Positions 8,082-16,052 are shown, counted from the first letter of the stretch. The stretch: 26,745 nucleotides of DNA from Oscillospiraceae bacterium (GCA_015068525.1 SVKJ01000019.1:1-26745), one strand, 5' to 3'. The notes: generated from the letters alone by a model not told the origin. Translations and numbers: made by a program.

Positions 8082-8356
8082 TTAAGCAGATGCGTTAATA
8101 TCTGAACCCGCCAAAACCTTTAAAATCCGGCTTTTTTGTCGTTGTCGATTTAGATATACCTCGTATTATCAAAATCTTCCGCCTAAAAAAATCTCGAATT
8201 TTAAAGGTTTATGGTTCCGTGAATTTATTGCCTGGATTTTTTTGTCAATGTGAGGCAAAAACGGAGGGAATATTAACATATTTGCGAGTATTTTAACGAT
8301 GCAGTGGCGAAAAAATCCGGCAATAAACGAGTCCGGATACTAACGCATCTGCTTAA
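8082..8356 (-). ncRNA. Candidate structured leader RNA (three-way junction), family unknown
   Basis: Three long complementary pairings nest into one compact fold. P1 pairs 8082-8107 with 8331-8356; its outer 15 pairs (8082-8096 with 8342-8356) are perfect, ending in TTAA at both ends. P2 pairs 8111-8126 with 8198-8214 with one bulge. P3 pairs 8224-8242 with 8310-8327, 18 bp with one bulged base. Gaps between stems are only about 3 to 9 bases, giving a three-way junction. In P1, three non-Watson-Crick positions become G-U wobbles on the minus strand but only one does on the plus strand, which favours leftward transcription. The element starts just downstream of a leftward promoter and ends about 20 bases before the PucR-type start codon. 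A MITE-like inverted-repeat insertion (possible TTAA target duplication) is the main alternative. Confidence 0.55.
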
Positions 8357-8386
8357 AAATCCATTTTTATATATTATATATAATAT

Positions 8387-8415
8387 ATAATATACTATAA
8401 TTGCACATTTTTCAA
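8387..8415 (-). promoter_or_regulatory. Sigma-A-type promoter for the PucR-ftsEX block
   Basis: On the minus strand TTGAAA (8410-8415) and TATTAT (8387-8392) are separated by 17 bases. The site lies in a strongly AT-rich patch just after the M14 gene stop. A transcript starting near 8380 would carry the whole structured leader before the regulator gene. Confidence 0.55.
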
Positions 8416-8424
8416 GTTTTTCTT

Positions 8425-9711
8425 TTAAAAAGTTAGCGCATCGGTCAAAATACCAATATTTTTTTCATAAAGTCCATTAAGTTCATTGATTGAAAGCGGA
8501 TTTTCTCCTTTTCCTGCTTCAATGGTATAACCGGGTAGGTTGTAATTTAATATAAACCAGTCTTTATATCCTGCATATCCGGATGCATAAGGGGTTTCAG
8601 ATACAGTATATCCGCTTGTTTTAGCAAATTCAAGGGCTATGTTGTAAGAATTTTCGGGGTTAAAATCAAGAAACTTCCAGTAAATAACTTCCCCTTGTGT
8701 ATGGTATGATAAGGTAAGATAAAAATTGTGATTTAAAGTAAAATCATAAACTGCTCTGCTTTCAATTGCCGACAGGGGAGCCCCTCCCACGAAATCTCTT
8801 GGTGCCGGAGATGTAAATCCCTGCTCGCCTTTGATTCTTTTTGCTTCTTCCCAGTATGCAGGATAGTTTAAGTTTAAATCTGTCCCTGCAATATTTGCCT
8901 TCCATCCATCAGGGAAAGGAATTTGGGGATAACGATTTGCGATTTCTTCGGCGTTTATATAATAAGTGCTTTCTTTATCGACAGCACCGTTTACAAGGTC
9001 TACTCCGTCAGGGTTGACAAGAGGTATCAAAAAGAGTTTCGATGTGTTGTATAAAAATACTGCACCCTGATTTCCTATTCTTTCGTTATTGGCATAACTT
9101 TGCGAATAGTTTTCTAAAAATTTTAAAAGAAGTGGTGTTGTAATCCATTCATTTGCATGATGGGAAGCGTTGTAAAAATATTCTTTCTGACCTCTGCCTA
9201 CTTTTACATAATAGATGCTTTTTCCCATTACGGAATTTCCTGCTTTGTTAAGTTCCAAAAAAGGATAGCGCGCCAAAAGTCCGTAAAGAATATATTGAGT
9301 AAGTGCATACGAATAAGGGATTTTATCTGTAACAAGGGGGAATTTATATGGTATGACAATTCTTTGACCTGTCTGAATATTATTTGGTGTAATATCCGGA
9401 TTTGCTCTTTCAATATTAAGAGCATCTGTTGAAAAAAGTTCAGCAAGGCTTGAGAAAGTATCTCCCTCATTGGCGGTACGGATAGTAAAACCATATAAAA
9501 AGGGAAGTGCAGCCTGCCAGGTAAGAGGGCCGAAAATTCCATCGGCATTAAGTTCTTTTGCTCTTTGAAAATTTATTACATCATCTTTAAAACTTTCGGT
9601 ATATGTATCACTAAAATCAAGTTCTTTTGTCAACGCTCTTGATATAGCGAGTTTAGCAAGATATACATCGTATCCTTTGTCATTTAAACTTAAAGTTTTC
9701 AATTTAATCAT
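8425..9711 (-). CDS. M14 gamma-D-glutamyl-diamino-acid peptidase with PG-binding and LysM domains
   Basis: The 428-residue protein resembles Bacillus endopeptidase I (YqgT/ENP1 type), which cuts the gamma-D-Glu-diaminopimelate bond of peptidoglycan stem peptides. Domain order is a peptidoglycan-binding repeat (about residues 5-72, with VINFQRAKELNADGIFGPLTW), LysM (about 75-120, EGDTFSSLAE and NPDITPNNIQTGQRIVIPY), then M14 carboxypeptidase (about 130-425). Zinc ligands are visible as HHANEW (near 183) and the His of SYHTQGE (near 335), with the catalytic Glu in YTIEAGKGE (near 397). There is no signal peptide, as for the spore-associated Bacillus enzyme. The ATG at 9711 directly abuts its AAAGGA, so the in-frame TTG at codon 4 (9702) may be the true start. 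Confidence 0.9.
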   Translation of the reverse strand: MIKLKTLSLNDKGYDVYLAKLAISRALTKELDFSDTYTESFKDDVINFQRAKELNADGIFGPLTWQAALPFLYGFTIRTANEGDTFSSLAELFSTDALNIERANPDITPNNIQTGQRIVIPYKFPLVTDKIPYSYALTQYILYGLLARYPFLELNKAGNSVMGKSIYYVKVGRGQKEYFYNASHHANEWITTPLLLKFLENYSQSYANNERIGNQGAVFLYNTSKLFLIPLVNPDGVDLVNGAVDKESTYYINAEEIANRYPQIPFPDGWKANIAGTDLNLNYPAYWEEAKRIKGEQGFTSPAPRDFVGGAPLSAIESRAVYDFTLNHNFYLTLSYHTQGEVIYWKFLDFNPENSYNIALEFAKTSGYTVSETPYASGYAGYKDWFILNYNLPGYTIEAGKGENPLSINELNGLYEKNIGILTDALTF

Positions 9712-9753
9712 TCCTTTCTTATATAATTATATTTTTTAAGCCAAAGTTTTATG

Positions 9754-9783
9754 TTGACTGAACTTAGTAAATTATGATATAAT
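9754..9783 (+). promoter_or_regulatory. Sigma-A promoter for yhbY and the helicase
   Basis: TTGACT (9754-9759) and a perfect TATAAT (9778-9783) are 18 bases apart and lie 29 bases upstream of the yhbY ATG, in the divergent intergenic region. The first gene has the strong site GGAGGA. Confidence 0.8.
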
Positions 9784-9812
9784 ATTCTAATAAATTAAGC
9801 GGAGGAAATAAA

Positions 9813-10106
9813 ATGATAACAAGTAAACAAAGAGCGTATTTAAGAAGTCTTGCAAATACTGTGCCTGCACAATATCAGATAGGTAAAGGCGAAATTTCCA
9901 AAAATCAGGTAAAAATGTTGCTTGACGGGATGGAAGCAAATGAGATAATTAAAATAAATGTTCTGGAAAACAGTTTGAGAACTGCAAGAGATGTGTGTGA
10001 CGAACTTGTAGAATTAACGGGTGCAGAACCTGTTCAGGTTATAGGCAAAAAAATAGTTCTTTATAAAGAATCAAAGAAGAATAAAACAATAAAATTACCA
10101 AAATAA
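9813..10106 (+). CDS. yhbY: YhbY-family RNA-binding protein (CRM domain)
   Basis: The 97-residue protein is essentially one CRM (CRS1-YhbY) domain, a fold that binds RNA and is linked to ribosome assembly in bacteria. It begins MITSKQRAYLRSLAN, as is typical of the family. The loop YQIGKGEISKNQV occupies the place of the conserved GKGG loop, and the domain ends in the beta strand PVQVIGKKIVLYKES. The ATG at 9813 has GGAGGA upstream. It is followed 19 bases later by an RNA helicase gene, and a joint role in RNA or ribosome metabolism is likely. Confidence 0.92.
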   Translation: MITSKQRAYLRSLANTVPAQYQIGKGEISKNQVKMLLDGMEANEIIKINVLENSLRTARDVCDELVELTGAEPVQVIGKKIVLYKESKKNKTIKLPK

Positions 10107-10125
10107 AATATAATCAGGACTTAAT

Positions 10126-11754
10126 ATGGATAATAAAAAATTTACAGACTTTTACTTTTCAGAGGAGATACTAAAGGGAGTGGAACGTATGGGGTTCAGT
10201 GATTTGACTCCTGTACAGGCAGAAACCTTTACACCGTTTTTAAAGGGTAAAGACGTCATAGTTCAGGCTCCTACAGGGACAGGGAAAACCTGTGCATTCG
10301 GTATCCCTATGATTGAAAAAATAAATAGCGATTCTAAAACTGTTGACGCGATAGTTTTATGCCCGACAAGAGAACTTGTTATACAAACTTGTGAGGAACT
10401 TACAAAAGTTTCAAAGTTTAAAAAGGGGATAAACATTGTTGCGATATATGGTGGTCAACCCATAGACAAGCAGATATTTGCCTTAAAGAAGAAACCACAG
10501 ATTATAGTTGCAACTCCGGGAAGACTTATTGACCACTTAAAGAGAAAAACAGTTAAAATAAAGGATTTAAAGATACTTGTTTTAGACGAAGCGGACGAAA
10601 TGCTTAATATGGGATTTAAAGAAGATTTGGACGTTATTTTAGAAACAGTGCCGACTGACAGGCAGACAGTTTTATTTTCTGCAACAATGCCTGAGGAAAT
10701 TATAAATATTGCAAATAAATACCAGAAAGAAAATCCATGTCACATCAAGGTAACTAAAGATGAACTTACCGTAAATACTGTTAAACAGTATTATCTTGAA
10801 GTAAAATTGCCAAACAGGATAGAAACAATTGAAAGACTTATTGATGCAAATAAATATAAACTTTGTATGATTTTTTGTAATACTAAGAAGAAGGTTGATG
10901 AAATTTCAGCAGAGTTAAGGCAACATAAATATCCTGCAGATGCTCTTCATGGCGATATGAAACAAATGCAAAGAGACAGGGTTATGTCGCGCTTTAAAAA
11001 AGGGATAACAGGGATTTTGGTAGCAACTGATGTTGCTGCAAGGGGAATAGATGTAGATGATGTTGATGCTGTATTTAACTATGAAATTCCTGAAGATTTT
11101 GAATACTATGTTCATCGTATAGGAAGAACAGGAAGAGCCAACAAAGAAGGCATATCCTACACTTTTGTATCGGGACGTGAAGTTAAAAAATTAAAAGAAC
11201 TTATGAAATATACAAAAGGCACTATATCTCTTATTACTCCGCCATCTTTAAAAGAAGTAAAAGCGGTTAATTTAGAGTGCATTATGGAAGATGCAAAGTG
11301 TATTTTAGAGGATAATAATTTTAAAGATTACAGAGAGTATCTTGAAAAATATACTCTTGCAAATAATGTGGATATATTTGATTTATCAGCAACTCTTCTT
11401 AAAATGTTAAATGAGGGTAAAAAATCTGATATATCACATGAAAAAAAGGAAAAGAACCACAATGACGAAAATAAGGTAAGACTTTTTGTGAACTTAGGGA
11501 AAATGGACAAAATGGGCACAAATAATATGATAGACCTTTTAAAAAACGGCGGGGTACTATTTGAACAAATCGGTAAAATTGAAATTATGCCAAAATTCTC
11601 ATTTGTTGATGTAGAAGAAGAAGCCGTTAATATTATAATGGAAACACTAAACGGAAGTTTCTATAAAAAAAGAAAGATAATGTTTGAAGTTTCAAACAAA
11701 AAGGATAAAAAGAAAGAACAAAAGACGAAAACAAGAAAAAAAGGTAGTTATTGA
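10126..11754 (+). CDS. DEAD-box RNA helicase with DbpA-type RNA-binding domain
   Basis: The 542-residue ATP-dependent RNA helicase shows, in order, the Q motif (LTPVQAETF), motif I APTGTGKT (about residues 50-57), Ia PTRELVIQ, TPGRLIDH, motif II DEAD, motif III SATMP, then the second RecA domain with IFCNTKK, ATDVAARGIDV and HRIGRTGRANKEG. The C-terminal region (about 450-525, KVRLFVNLGKMDKMG onward) is a DbpA-type RRM, which in E. coli DbpA and B. subtilis DeaD/YxiN recognises 23S rRNA helix 92. A basic lysine-rich tail follows. This suggests a role in large-subunit ribosome assembly and fits the yhbY neighbour. The stop codon overlaps the -35 box of the next promoter. Confidence 0.94.
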   Translation: MDNKKFTDFYFSEEILKGVERMGFSDLTPVQAETFTPFLKGKDVIVQAPTGTGKTCAFGIPMIEKINSDSKTVDAIVLCPTRELVIQTCEELTKVSKFKKGINIVAIYGGQPIDKQIFALKKKPQIIVATPGRLIDHLKRKTVKIKDLKILVLDEADEMLNMGFKEDLDVILETVPTDRQTVLFSATMPEEIINIANKYQKENPCHIKVTKDELTVNTVKQYYLEVKLPNRIETIERLIDANKYKLCMIFCNTKKKVDEISAELRQHKYPADALHGDMKQMQRDRVMSRFKKGITGILVATDVAARGIDVDDVDAVFNYEIPEDFEYYVHRIGRTGRANKEGISYTFVSGREVKKLKELMKYTKGTISLITPPSLKEVKAVNLECIMEDAKCILEDNNFKDYREYLEKYTLANNVDIFDLSATLLKMLNEGKKSDISHEKKEKNHNDENKVRLFVNLGKMDKMGTNNMIDLLKNGGVLFEQIGKIEIMPKFSFVDVEEEAVNIIMETLNGSFYKKRKIMFEVSNKKDKKKEQKTKTRKKGSY

Positions 11755-11779
11755 CATATTTTTATGTAAATGTTAGAAT
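11751..11779 (+). promoter_or_regulatory. Sigma-A promoter for the folate transporter
   Basis: A perfect TTGACA (11751-11756) and TAGAAT (11774-11779) are separated by 17 bases. The -35 overlaps the helicase stop codon TGA (11752-11754). The predicted start near 11786 lies just before the riboswitch. Confidence 0.85.
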
Positions 11780-11800
11780 AAGAAAAGTTAAAAATAATGC

Positions 11801-11892
11801 AGAGCAGATGTTACACGTTAAGTGCCGGAAAATGGGAGTAGAGTTTTCGGACGAAGGAATATCTTTCCGCGATGTAATATTTCATCCGCTGT
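11801..11892 (+). promoter_or_regulatory. Tetrahydrofolate (THF) riboswitch
   Basis: The sequence matches the THF-I riboswitch core. P1 is AGCAGATG (11803-11810) with CATCCGCT (11883-11890). The conserved CGTTAAGTG block is at about 11816-11824 and TGGGAG in the internal region. CGAAGG and CGCGATGTAA precede the closing P1 strand, and TTACA (11811-11815) pairs with TGTAA (11873-11877). The family binds reduced folates and controls folate transport and synthesis genes in Firmicutes. It sits between a strong promoter and a folate-type transporter gene, so both sequence and context agree. Confidence 0.9.
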
Positions 11893-11917
11893 TAATATGA
11901 TTTATTTATATTTTCAG

Positions 11918-11947
11918 CCCCTGCAAAGATTGAAAGGGGAATTTTTT
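11918..11947 (+). terminator. Riboswitch expression platform: hairpin overlapping the folT ribosome binding site
   Basis: CCCCT (11918-11922) pairs with AGGGG (11935-11939), followed by a run of six T (11942-11947) and then the folT ATG. The stem contains the Shine-Dalgarno AAAGGGGA. The hairpin could stop transcription or block translation when folate is bound. The stem is only 5 bp, so translational control may dominate. Confidence 0.6.
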
Positions 11948-12493
11948 ATGGCAAATTTTAAGAAAAGTTTAAGGAAAATGACTACGAAAGAATTATGTGC
12001 TGTAGCAATGCTTGTTGCTATAACTGTTGTTCTTTCTTTTATTTCAGGTTATTTAAGAACACCCGTAGGTAAACTAAATATAAGTTTTATTTCAGTTTAT
12101 GTGTGTGCTTATCTTTTCGGACCTGTTATGGGTGGGCTTACAGGCGCACTTGCAGATTTGATTTCAGTATGGGTTTCTGCATCAGGTGCTCCTATTCCTT
12201 TATTTACGGTTATTGAATTTATAAATGGTTTTATATTTGGACTATTCTTTTTTAAAGATGCAAATTCGAAAGAGCGCTCTTTAATTAAAACTGTAATATA
12301 TGCTCTTTTGTGTGTTCTTATTCAGTATATGGTAAATTTACTGAGAATTCCTGTTCTTGCCGGACTTCAGAATCTTACATCGTATGAGGTATTTTTAATG
12401 AGAATTCCATCTACCACTCTTATGCTTGTAGTGAAATTTACAGGAATAATACTTATAGAACCATATATGAAAAGTATAAAAACTAAAATCTGA
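11948..12493 (+). CDS. folT: Folate-specific ECF transporter substrate-binding subunit (FolT-like)
   Basis: The 181-residue membrane protein is the expected size of an ECF S component, the substrate-binding subunit that works with a shared energising module (EcfA, EcfA', EcfT) encoded elsewhere. About six hydrophobic segments are visible. The motif near residues 35-75 (LRTPVGKLNISFISVYVCAY, then LFGPVMGGLTGALADL) is typical of the FolT/QueT-like group. The ATG at 11948 is used because upstream starts lie inside the riboswitch, and AAAGGGGA lies just before it. Folate specificity is inferred mainly from the THF riboswitch. It is probably co-transcribed with the following lipoprotein gene. Confidence 0.87.
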   Translation: MANFKKSLRKMTTKELCAVAMLVAITVVLSFISGYLRTPVGKLNISFISVYVCAYLFGPVMGGLTGALADLISVWVSASGAPIPLFTVIEFINGFIFGLFFFKDANSKERSLIKTVIYALLCVLIQYMVNLLRIPVLAGLQNLTSYEVFLMRIPSTTLMLVVKFTGIILIEPYMKSIKTKI

Positions 12494-12508
12494 CGGGAGA
12501 AATTATCA

Positions 12509-13048
12509 ATGAAAAAAAGACTTTTACTTCTTGGTATAGCGTTAATTTTATTACTTACCGGTTGCGGTGTAAAACAGGTTGATATAAAAAATCTTGATAA
12601 AACCTATACAAATATGGTTTCTATGCCATATCAGGTATTTCTTGACAGAAATTTGGAAGAAGTATCGGAAGATATAGGAAATTATACATTTAATGAAGAT
12701 AAAAATATATATTATCTTGAAGAAGTTTTTTTAGAATTTACACCTTTTTTTAAAGTAAATGATAAAAATTTTATAAAAACTGTCGGATTTGAAACCAAAA
12801 AAACAGTTGACGAAGAAATTATTAATTATATAAAAGGGATTTATAATATAATTGAGTCTTATTACGGAAGTGTTAAAGTTGATTCTAAAATAACAAAAAG
12901 AGTTAAATCAATTGAAGACATTTCAATGTGTAAAGACGGCGAAAGTTATAAAGAAGTATGGGATCTGGATGGATTTCCTATAGAATATATTGTTGAATTT
13001 AATAACCAAAATGCGATAATTAAAATTCAGTATAGTAAGATGGTGTAG
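12509..13048 (+). CDS. Putative lipoprotein of unknown function
   Basis: The 179-residue product begins with a short lysine-rich stretch, a leucine-rich hydrophobic core and the lipobox LLTGC (Cys near residue 19). It should therefore be lipid-anchored on the outer face of the membrane. The mature part is acidic and lysine-rich, predicted mixed alpha/beta, and matches no family I recognise. The start is supported by GGGAG upstream. It follows folT by 15 bases and precedes the acetyltransferase by 4 bases, which points to one operon with them but gives no function. Confidence 0.75.
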   Translation: MKKRLLLLGIALILLLTGCGVKQVDIKNLDKTYTNMVSMPYQVFLDRNLEEVSEDIGNYTFNEDKNIYYLEEVFLEFTPFFKVNDKNFIKTVGFETKKTVDEEIINYIKGIYNIIESYYGSVKVDSKITKRVKSIEDISMCKDGESYKEVWDLDGFPIEYIVEFNNQNAIIKIQYSKMV

Positions 13049-13052
13049 TATA

Positions 13053-13793
13053 ATGGATTTTAAAAAAATACTTTACGAGCAGTTGTCTAAAGATTACTGT
13101 GCTGATATAAAAGATATAGAGTCTGATAAAAATTTGTTTACTCACTTTAAACCAAATCCTGAAAGAAGAATATACGAATGGGACGATGCACTCCTTAAAA
13201 TATGCTCAGTAAACAATAAGTTTATAATGACATCGAAAGACGAAAATCTTCTTTCTTTACTAAAAAAAGAATTTAAAGATGAAAATGCAGGTTTTATAGG
13301 AAGATATGATAATCTTAAAAGAATAAACAAAATTCTTTTAGAATTTAATGAGGAAATATCTGATTGCCATCATTACTATATACCTTGTGGTAATGTTGTA
13401 ATTGAAAAAGATATAAAAATAAAATGGTTTGAAAAGGAGGCGCTTTTTGAGTTTTACAATAACGAAAATTTTAAAAATGCATTGGAGTTTTCAGCTTTAA
13501 GACCTGATATGCTTGCTGTTTGCTCTTATGAGAACGGAGAAATAACAGGTATGGCAGCCGCAAGTTGTGACAGTAAAACTATGTGGCAAATCGGAATAAA
13601 TGTTAACGAAAATGCTCGGGGAAAAGGAATAGGTGCATATCTTGTAAATATATTAAAGGATGAAATTATAAAAAGAGGTATACTTCCGTTTTACGGAACG
13701 GTAGAGTCCCATATTTTTTCGCAAAGAATTGCACTGAAATGCGGATTTATACCCATGTGGTGGCAGCTATGCACGAAAAGTAAAAAAATATAA
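13053..13793 (+). CDS. GNAT-family N-acetyltransferase
   Basis: The 246-residue protein carries a GNAT acetyl-CoA-binding core in its C-terminal half (about residues 150-240). It has a beta strand with GMAAASC, then motif A NENARGKGIGAYLVNILKD, the signature loop R/Q-x-x-G-x-G/A region, and a final segment with SQRIALKCGFIPMW typical of motif B. The N-terminal half is divergent and may set the substrate, which cannot be predicted. It starts 4 bases after the lipoprotein stop with only a weak ribosome binding site, so translation is probably coupled. Confidence 0.85.
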   Translation: MDFKKILYEQLSKDYCADIKDIESDKNLFTHFKPNPERRIYEWDDALLKICSVNNKFIMTSKDENLLSLLKKEFKDENAGFIGRYDNLKRINKILLEFNEEISDCHHYYIPCGNVVIEKDIKIKWFEKEALFEFYNNENFKNALEFSALRPDMLAVCSYENGEITGMAAASCDSKTMWQIGINVNENARGKGIGAYLVNILKDEIIKRGILPFYGTVESHIFSQRIALKCGFIPMWWQLCTKSKKI

Positions 13794-13813
13794 TAGCAAA
13801 AGGGATGATATTA

Positions 13814-15661
13814 ATGATATTTAAAGGTATTGACAAAGAACACGAAGTGCTTTTAAGAAAATTACTTGAAATAATTAACATAAAAAATTCTGATGAATTT
13901 ATTTTTGAATATGAAAAAGGTGCGGATTTAACTGTAGAAAAAAACGGTAACAAAATAAAAATTATCTATGCAAATGATTCACAGTTGTTCCGTTCTTTAC
14001 TTTTATCAGCGGAACTGATTTCTAAAAATAAAGATGGCAAAGTATGTGAGAAAGCCCAGTTTGAAAATATGGGAATTATGCTTGATATGTCGCGTGCAGG
14101 TGTTATGAAGGTTGAAAAGGTAAAGGAATATATTGAGTATATGGCTCTTTGCGGTCTTAATTCACTGATGCTTTATATGGAAGATGTGTATGAAGTTTGC
14201 GGTCTTAAATATTTCGGATATTTAAGAGGAAGATATTCCGAAAAAGAACTTATGGAAATAGATGATTATGGCAGAAAATATAATGTAGAAGTTATCCCAT
14301 GTATTCAGACCCTGGGGCATTTTGAACAGTATATAAAAAACAAGGAAGGAAGAAAAATTTCTGATACCTTAAGTGTTATAATGCCTGGCAAAGATGAAAG
14401 TTATGAATTTATTGAAAAACTTATTTCGACAGTATCCAGATGTTTCAAAACAAGAAAAATACATATTGGTATGGATGAAGCGTGGGGAATGGGAACAGGA
14501 AATTATCTTAAGGAAAACGGTTACCGAAACGGCACTGAAATATTCTGCGAACATATTAACAAAGTAAAGGCTATAACTGATAAATATAATTTAGAGCCAA
14601 TGATATGGAGTGATATGTATTTCAGATTATCTTCAAAGAGCGGAGGCTATTATGACGAGAGTGCCCAAATTCCGGAATATGTAAAAGAAATGCTTCCTGA
14701 AAATGTAAGTATAACATATTGGGATTATTACAATACTGAAAAAGAAAACTATTCTTCCATGATAAAACGTCATAAAAAAATTACCGATAAAGTTGTATTT
14801 GCAGGAGGAATATGGACTTGGGCAGGTCACGTTCCCGATTATTTACATACATTAAAATCAACAAACAGTGCTCTTAACGCATGTAAAGAAGAAAAAATAA
14901 GTACTGTTTATGCTACTGTATGGGGAGATGACGGATGTGAAACAGATGCTATGTTCAGCCTTGTTGGATGTCTTTTATACGGAGAACATTCATATAATTT
15001 AAATATTGATGAAAATGAACTTAATAGTAAAATTGAGTTGTTATTCGGAGCAGAATTATCTGATTTTACTGATATGTCCTATGTACTTTATCCTTTGGAA
15101 GAATACAAAAGAGGGGTAGCCAATTTGCGTATAAAGCAGATTATATATAATGATATTATGTGTGGATTATTAGATGCAGACATAATGGATGAAAAACTTA
15201 TCACCCATTACTTAAAATTTGCAGAAAAATATGAAAAACTTTCTAAAAAAGAAGGCTATTATAAGGAATATTTTAAATATATTGCTATAATATCTAAACT
15301 TGCATCTGATAAGATTGAGGTTACTCAAAAACTTCATTATGGCTATAAAAATGACAAAAATACTCTTATTTCCGTAAGGGATGAACTGTTACCCCAACTA
15401 AAAAAAGACTTTGAGGAACTTAAAGACGTGCATTATAATCTTTGGAACAATACATATCGTCCGTTCGGATTTGAAATAGTAGATGGCAGATATGGTATAA
15501 AAATTGAGAGAATTAAAACTGCAATAAGAAGACTCGATGAATATTTAAACGGCAAAGTTGACAGACTTACGGAACTTGAAGAAGAAAGGCTCTCTTTCTT
15601 AGATGGATGTTGCTTATCCGCATCACATTCAGGCATTGTGTCTGCATACTTAGCACCATAA
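13814..15661 (+). CDS. GH20 beta-N-acetylhexosaminidase (GcnA-like), probably cytoplasmic
   Basis: The 615-residue glycosidase should remove terminal beta-linked GlcNAc or GalNAc by substrate-assisted catalysis. An N-terminal accessory domain (about residues 1-80) leads into a TIM barrel (about 85-385) and a helical C-terminal domain (about 400-600). The adjacent catalytic Asp-Glu pair is visible in HIGMDEAWG (D221, E222). The barrel entry GIMLDMSRAGVMKVE and the TLGHFEQY motif fit the GcnA-type branch of the family. There is no signal peptide, so it probably acts on imported oligosaccharides. I prefer the ATG at 13814 over 13805 because AAAGGG stands nine bases upstream of it. No sugar transporter lies next to it within this window. 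Confidence 0.88.
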   Translation: MIFKGIDKEHEVLLRKLLEIINIKNSDEFIFEYEKGADLTVEKNGNKIKIIYANDSQLFRSLLLSAELISKNKDGKVCEKAQFENMGIMLDMSRAGVMKVEKVKEYIEYMALCGLNSLMLYMEDVYEVCGLKYFGYLRGRYSEKELMEIDDYGRKYNVEVIPCIQTLGHFEQYIKNKEGRKISDTLSVIMPGKDESYEFIEKLISTVSRCFKTRKIHIGMDEAWGMGTGNYLKENGYRNGTEIFCEHINKVKAITDKYNLEPMIWSDMYFRLSSKSGGYYDESAQIPEYVKEMLPENVSITYWDYYNTEKENYSSMIKRHKKITDKVVFAGGIWTWAGHVPDYLHTLKSTNSALNACKEEKISTVYATVWGDDGCETDAMFSLVGCLLYGEHSYNLNIDENELNSKIELLFGAELSDFTDMSYVLYPLEEYKRGVANLRIKQIIYNDIMCGLLDADIMDEKLITHYLKFAEKYEKLSKKEGYYKEYFKYIAIISKLASDKIEVTQKLHYGYKNDKNTLISVRDELLPQLKKDFEELKDVHYNLWNNTYRPFGFEIVDGRYGIKIERIKTAIRRLDEYLNGKVDRLTELEEERLSFLDGCCLSASHSGIVSAYLAP

Positions 15662-16012
15662 AACAATTTGATTTTTTTAAAGTGGGGATGTTAAAAAACT
15701 CCAGACCGCAAAAAGTAGCAAGCGACCTATGTGTCGTTCCGATAAAAACAACACATTATAAATAACATAAAATATTATTTTGTAACAAGGTAAAGATTTT
15801 TTCAAAATCTTTGAAATAAAATAACTTTTTGCTATGAACGAATTTAATCATAAAAGATAATTTGCATCTATTGATTAAGGTCAAAGTTTTTTTAATAAGT
15901 TTTTTTCCTATCCCCTAAATGTGATATGCACCCCAAAAGTTAGACACTTTTGGGGTGCATATCATTTACGGGGATATTTATTATGTGAAATTAGATGAAA
16001 ATAAAGAAAGTT
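15662..16012. other. Intergenic region downstream of GH20, no gene seen
   Basis: I see no convincing reading frame with a ribosome binding site here. It holds AT-rich sequence, a small perfect hairpin at 15792-15812 (9-bp stem, 3-base loop) with no T-tail, a short CGAC/GTCG inverted repeat near 15720-15735, and the long IS-like hairpin described separately. No obvious terminator for the GH20 gene was found right after its stop. Confidence 0.6.
15912..15973. repeat. Long inverted repeat resembling fused IS3-family ends
   Basis: Arms 15912-15940 and 15946-15973 flank the 5-base loop TAGAC. The inner 18 bp (TGCACCCCAAAAGT side) pair perfectly, and outer bases pair with small mismatches. The CACCCCAAAAGTTAGACA core resembles terminal inverted repeats of IS3/IS150-group elements, here head to head without a transposase. 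It could be a decayed or miniature IS remnant that now also works as a strong hairpin. Confidence 0.6.
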
Positions 16013-16052
16013 AATTTGGATACCTAAGAAGGCTGAAATATCATTGAATAGA
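16013..16052 (+). promoter_or_regulatory. Repeated 40-base upstream element, copy 1 (probable AraC-type operator)
   Basis: This copy matches 17694-17733 at 38 of 40 positions (CC here, TT there). Its core is AAGAAGGCTGAAATATCATT and its 3' end contains the -35 box of the glycosidase promoter. Location against the -35 is where AraC-type activators usually bind. Confidence 0.7.

Noticed and set aside
8298..8312. GCCACTGC on the minus strand, reminiscent of a cobalamin riboswitch box
   Set aside because: The other conserved cobalamin elements are missing, and the bases fall in and beside the P3 stem of a different fold.
8361..8400. AT-rich self-complementary patch (repeats of TATAATATA) as a possible origin or attachment site
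   Set aside because: It contains no DnaA boxes or integrase gene nearby and is explained by a promoter -10 region in AT-rich spacer.
11822..11947. Upstream extension of the folT frame through the riboswitch
   Set aside because: The open frame runs through the aptamer and terminator. The strong ribosome binding site and the family N-terminus both fit the ATG at 11948.
15792..15812. Perfect 9-bp hairpin after the GH20 gene
   Set aside because: It is AT-rich, over 130 bases from the stop and has no T-tract, so I did not call it a terminator.
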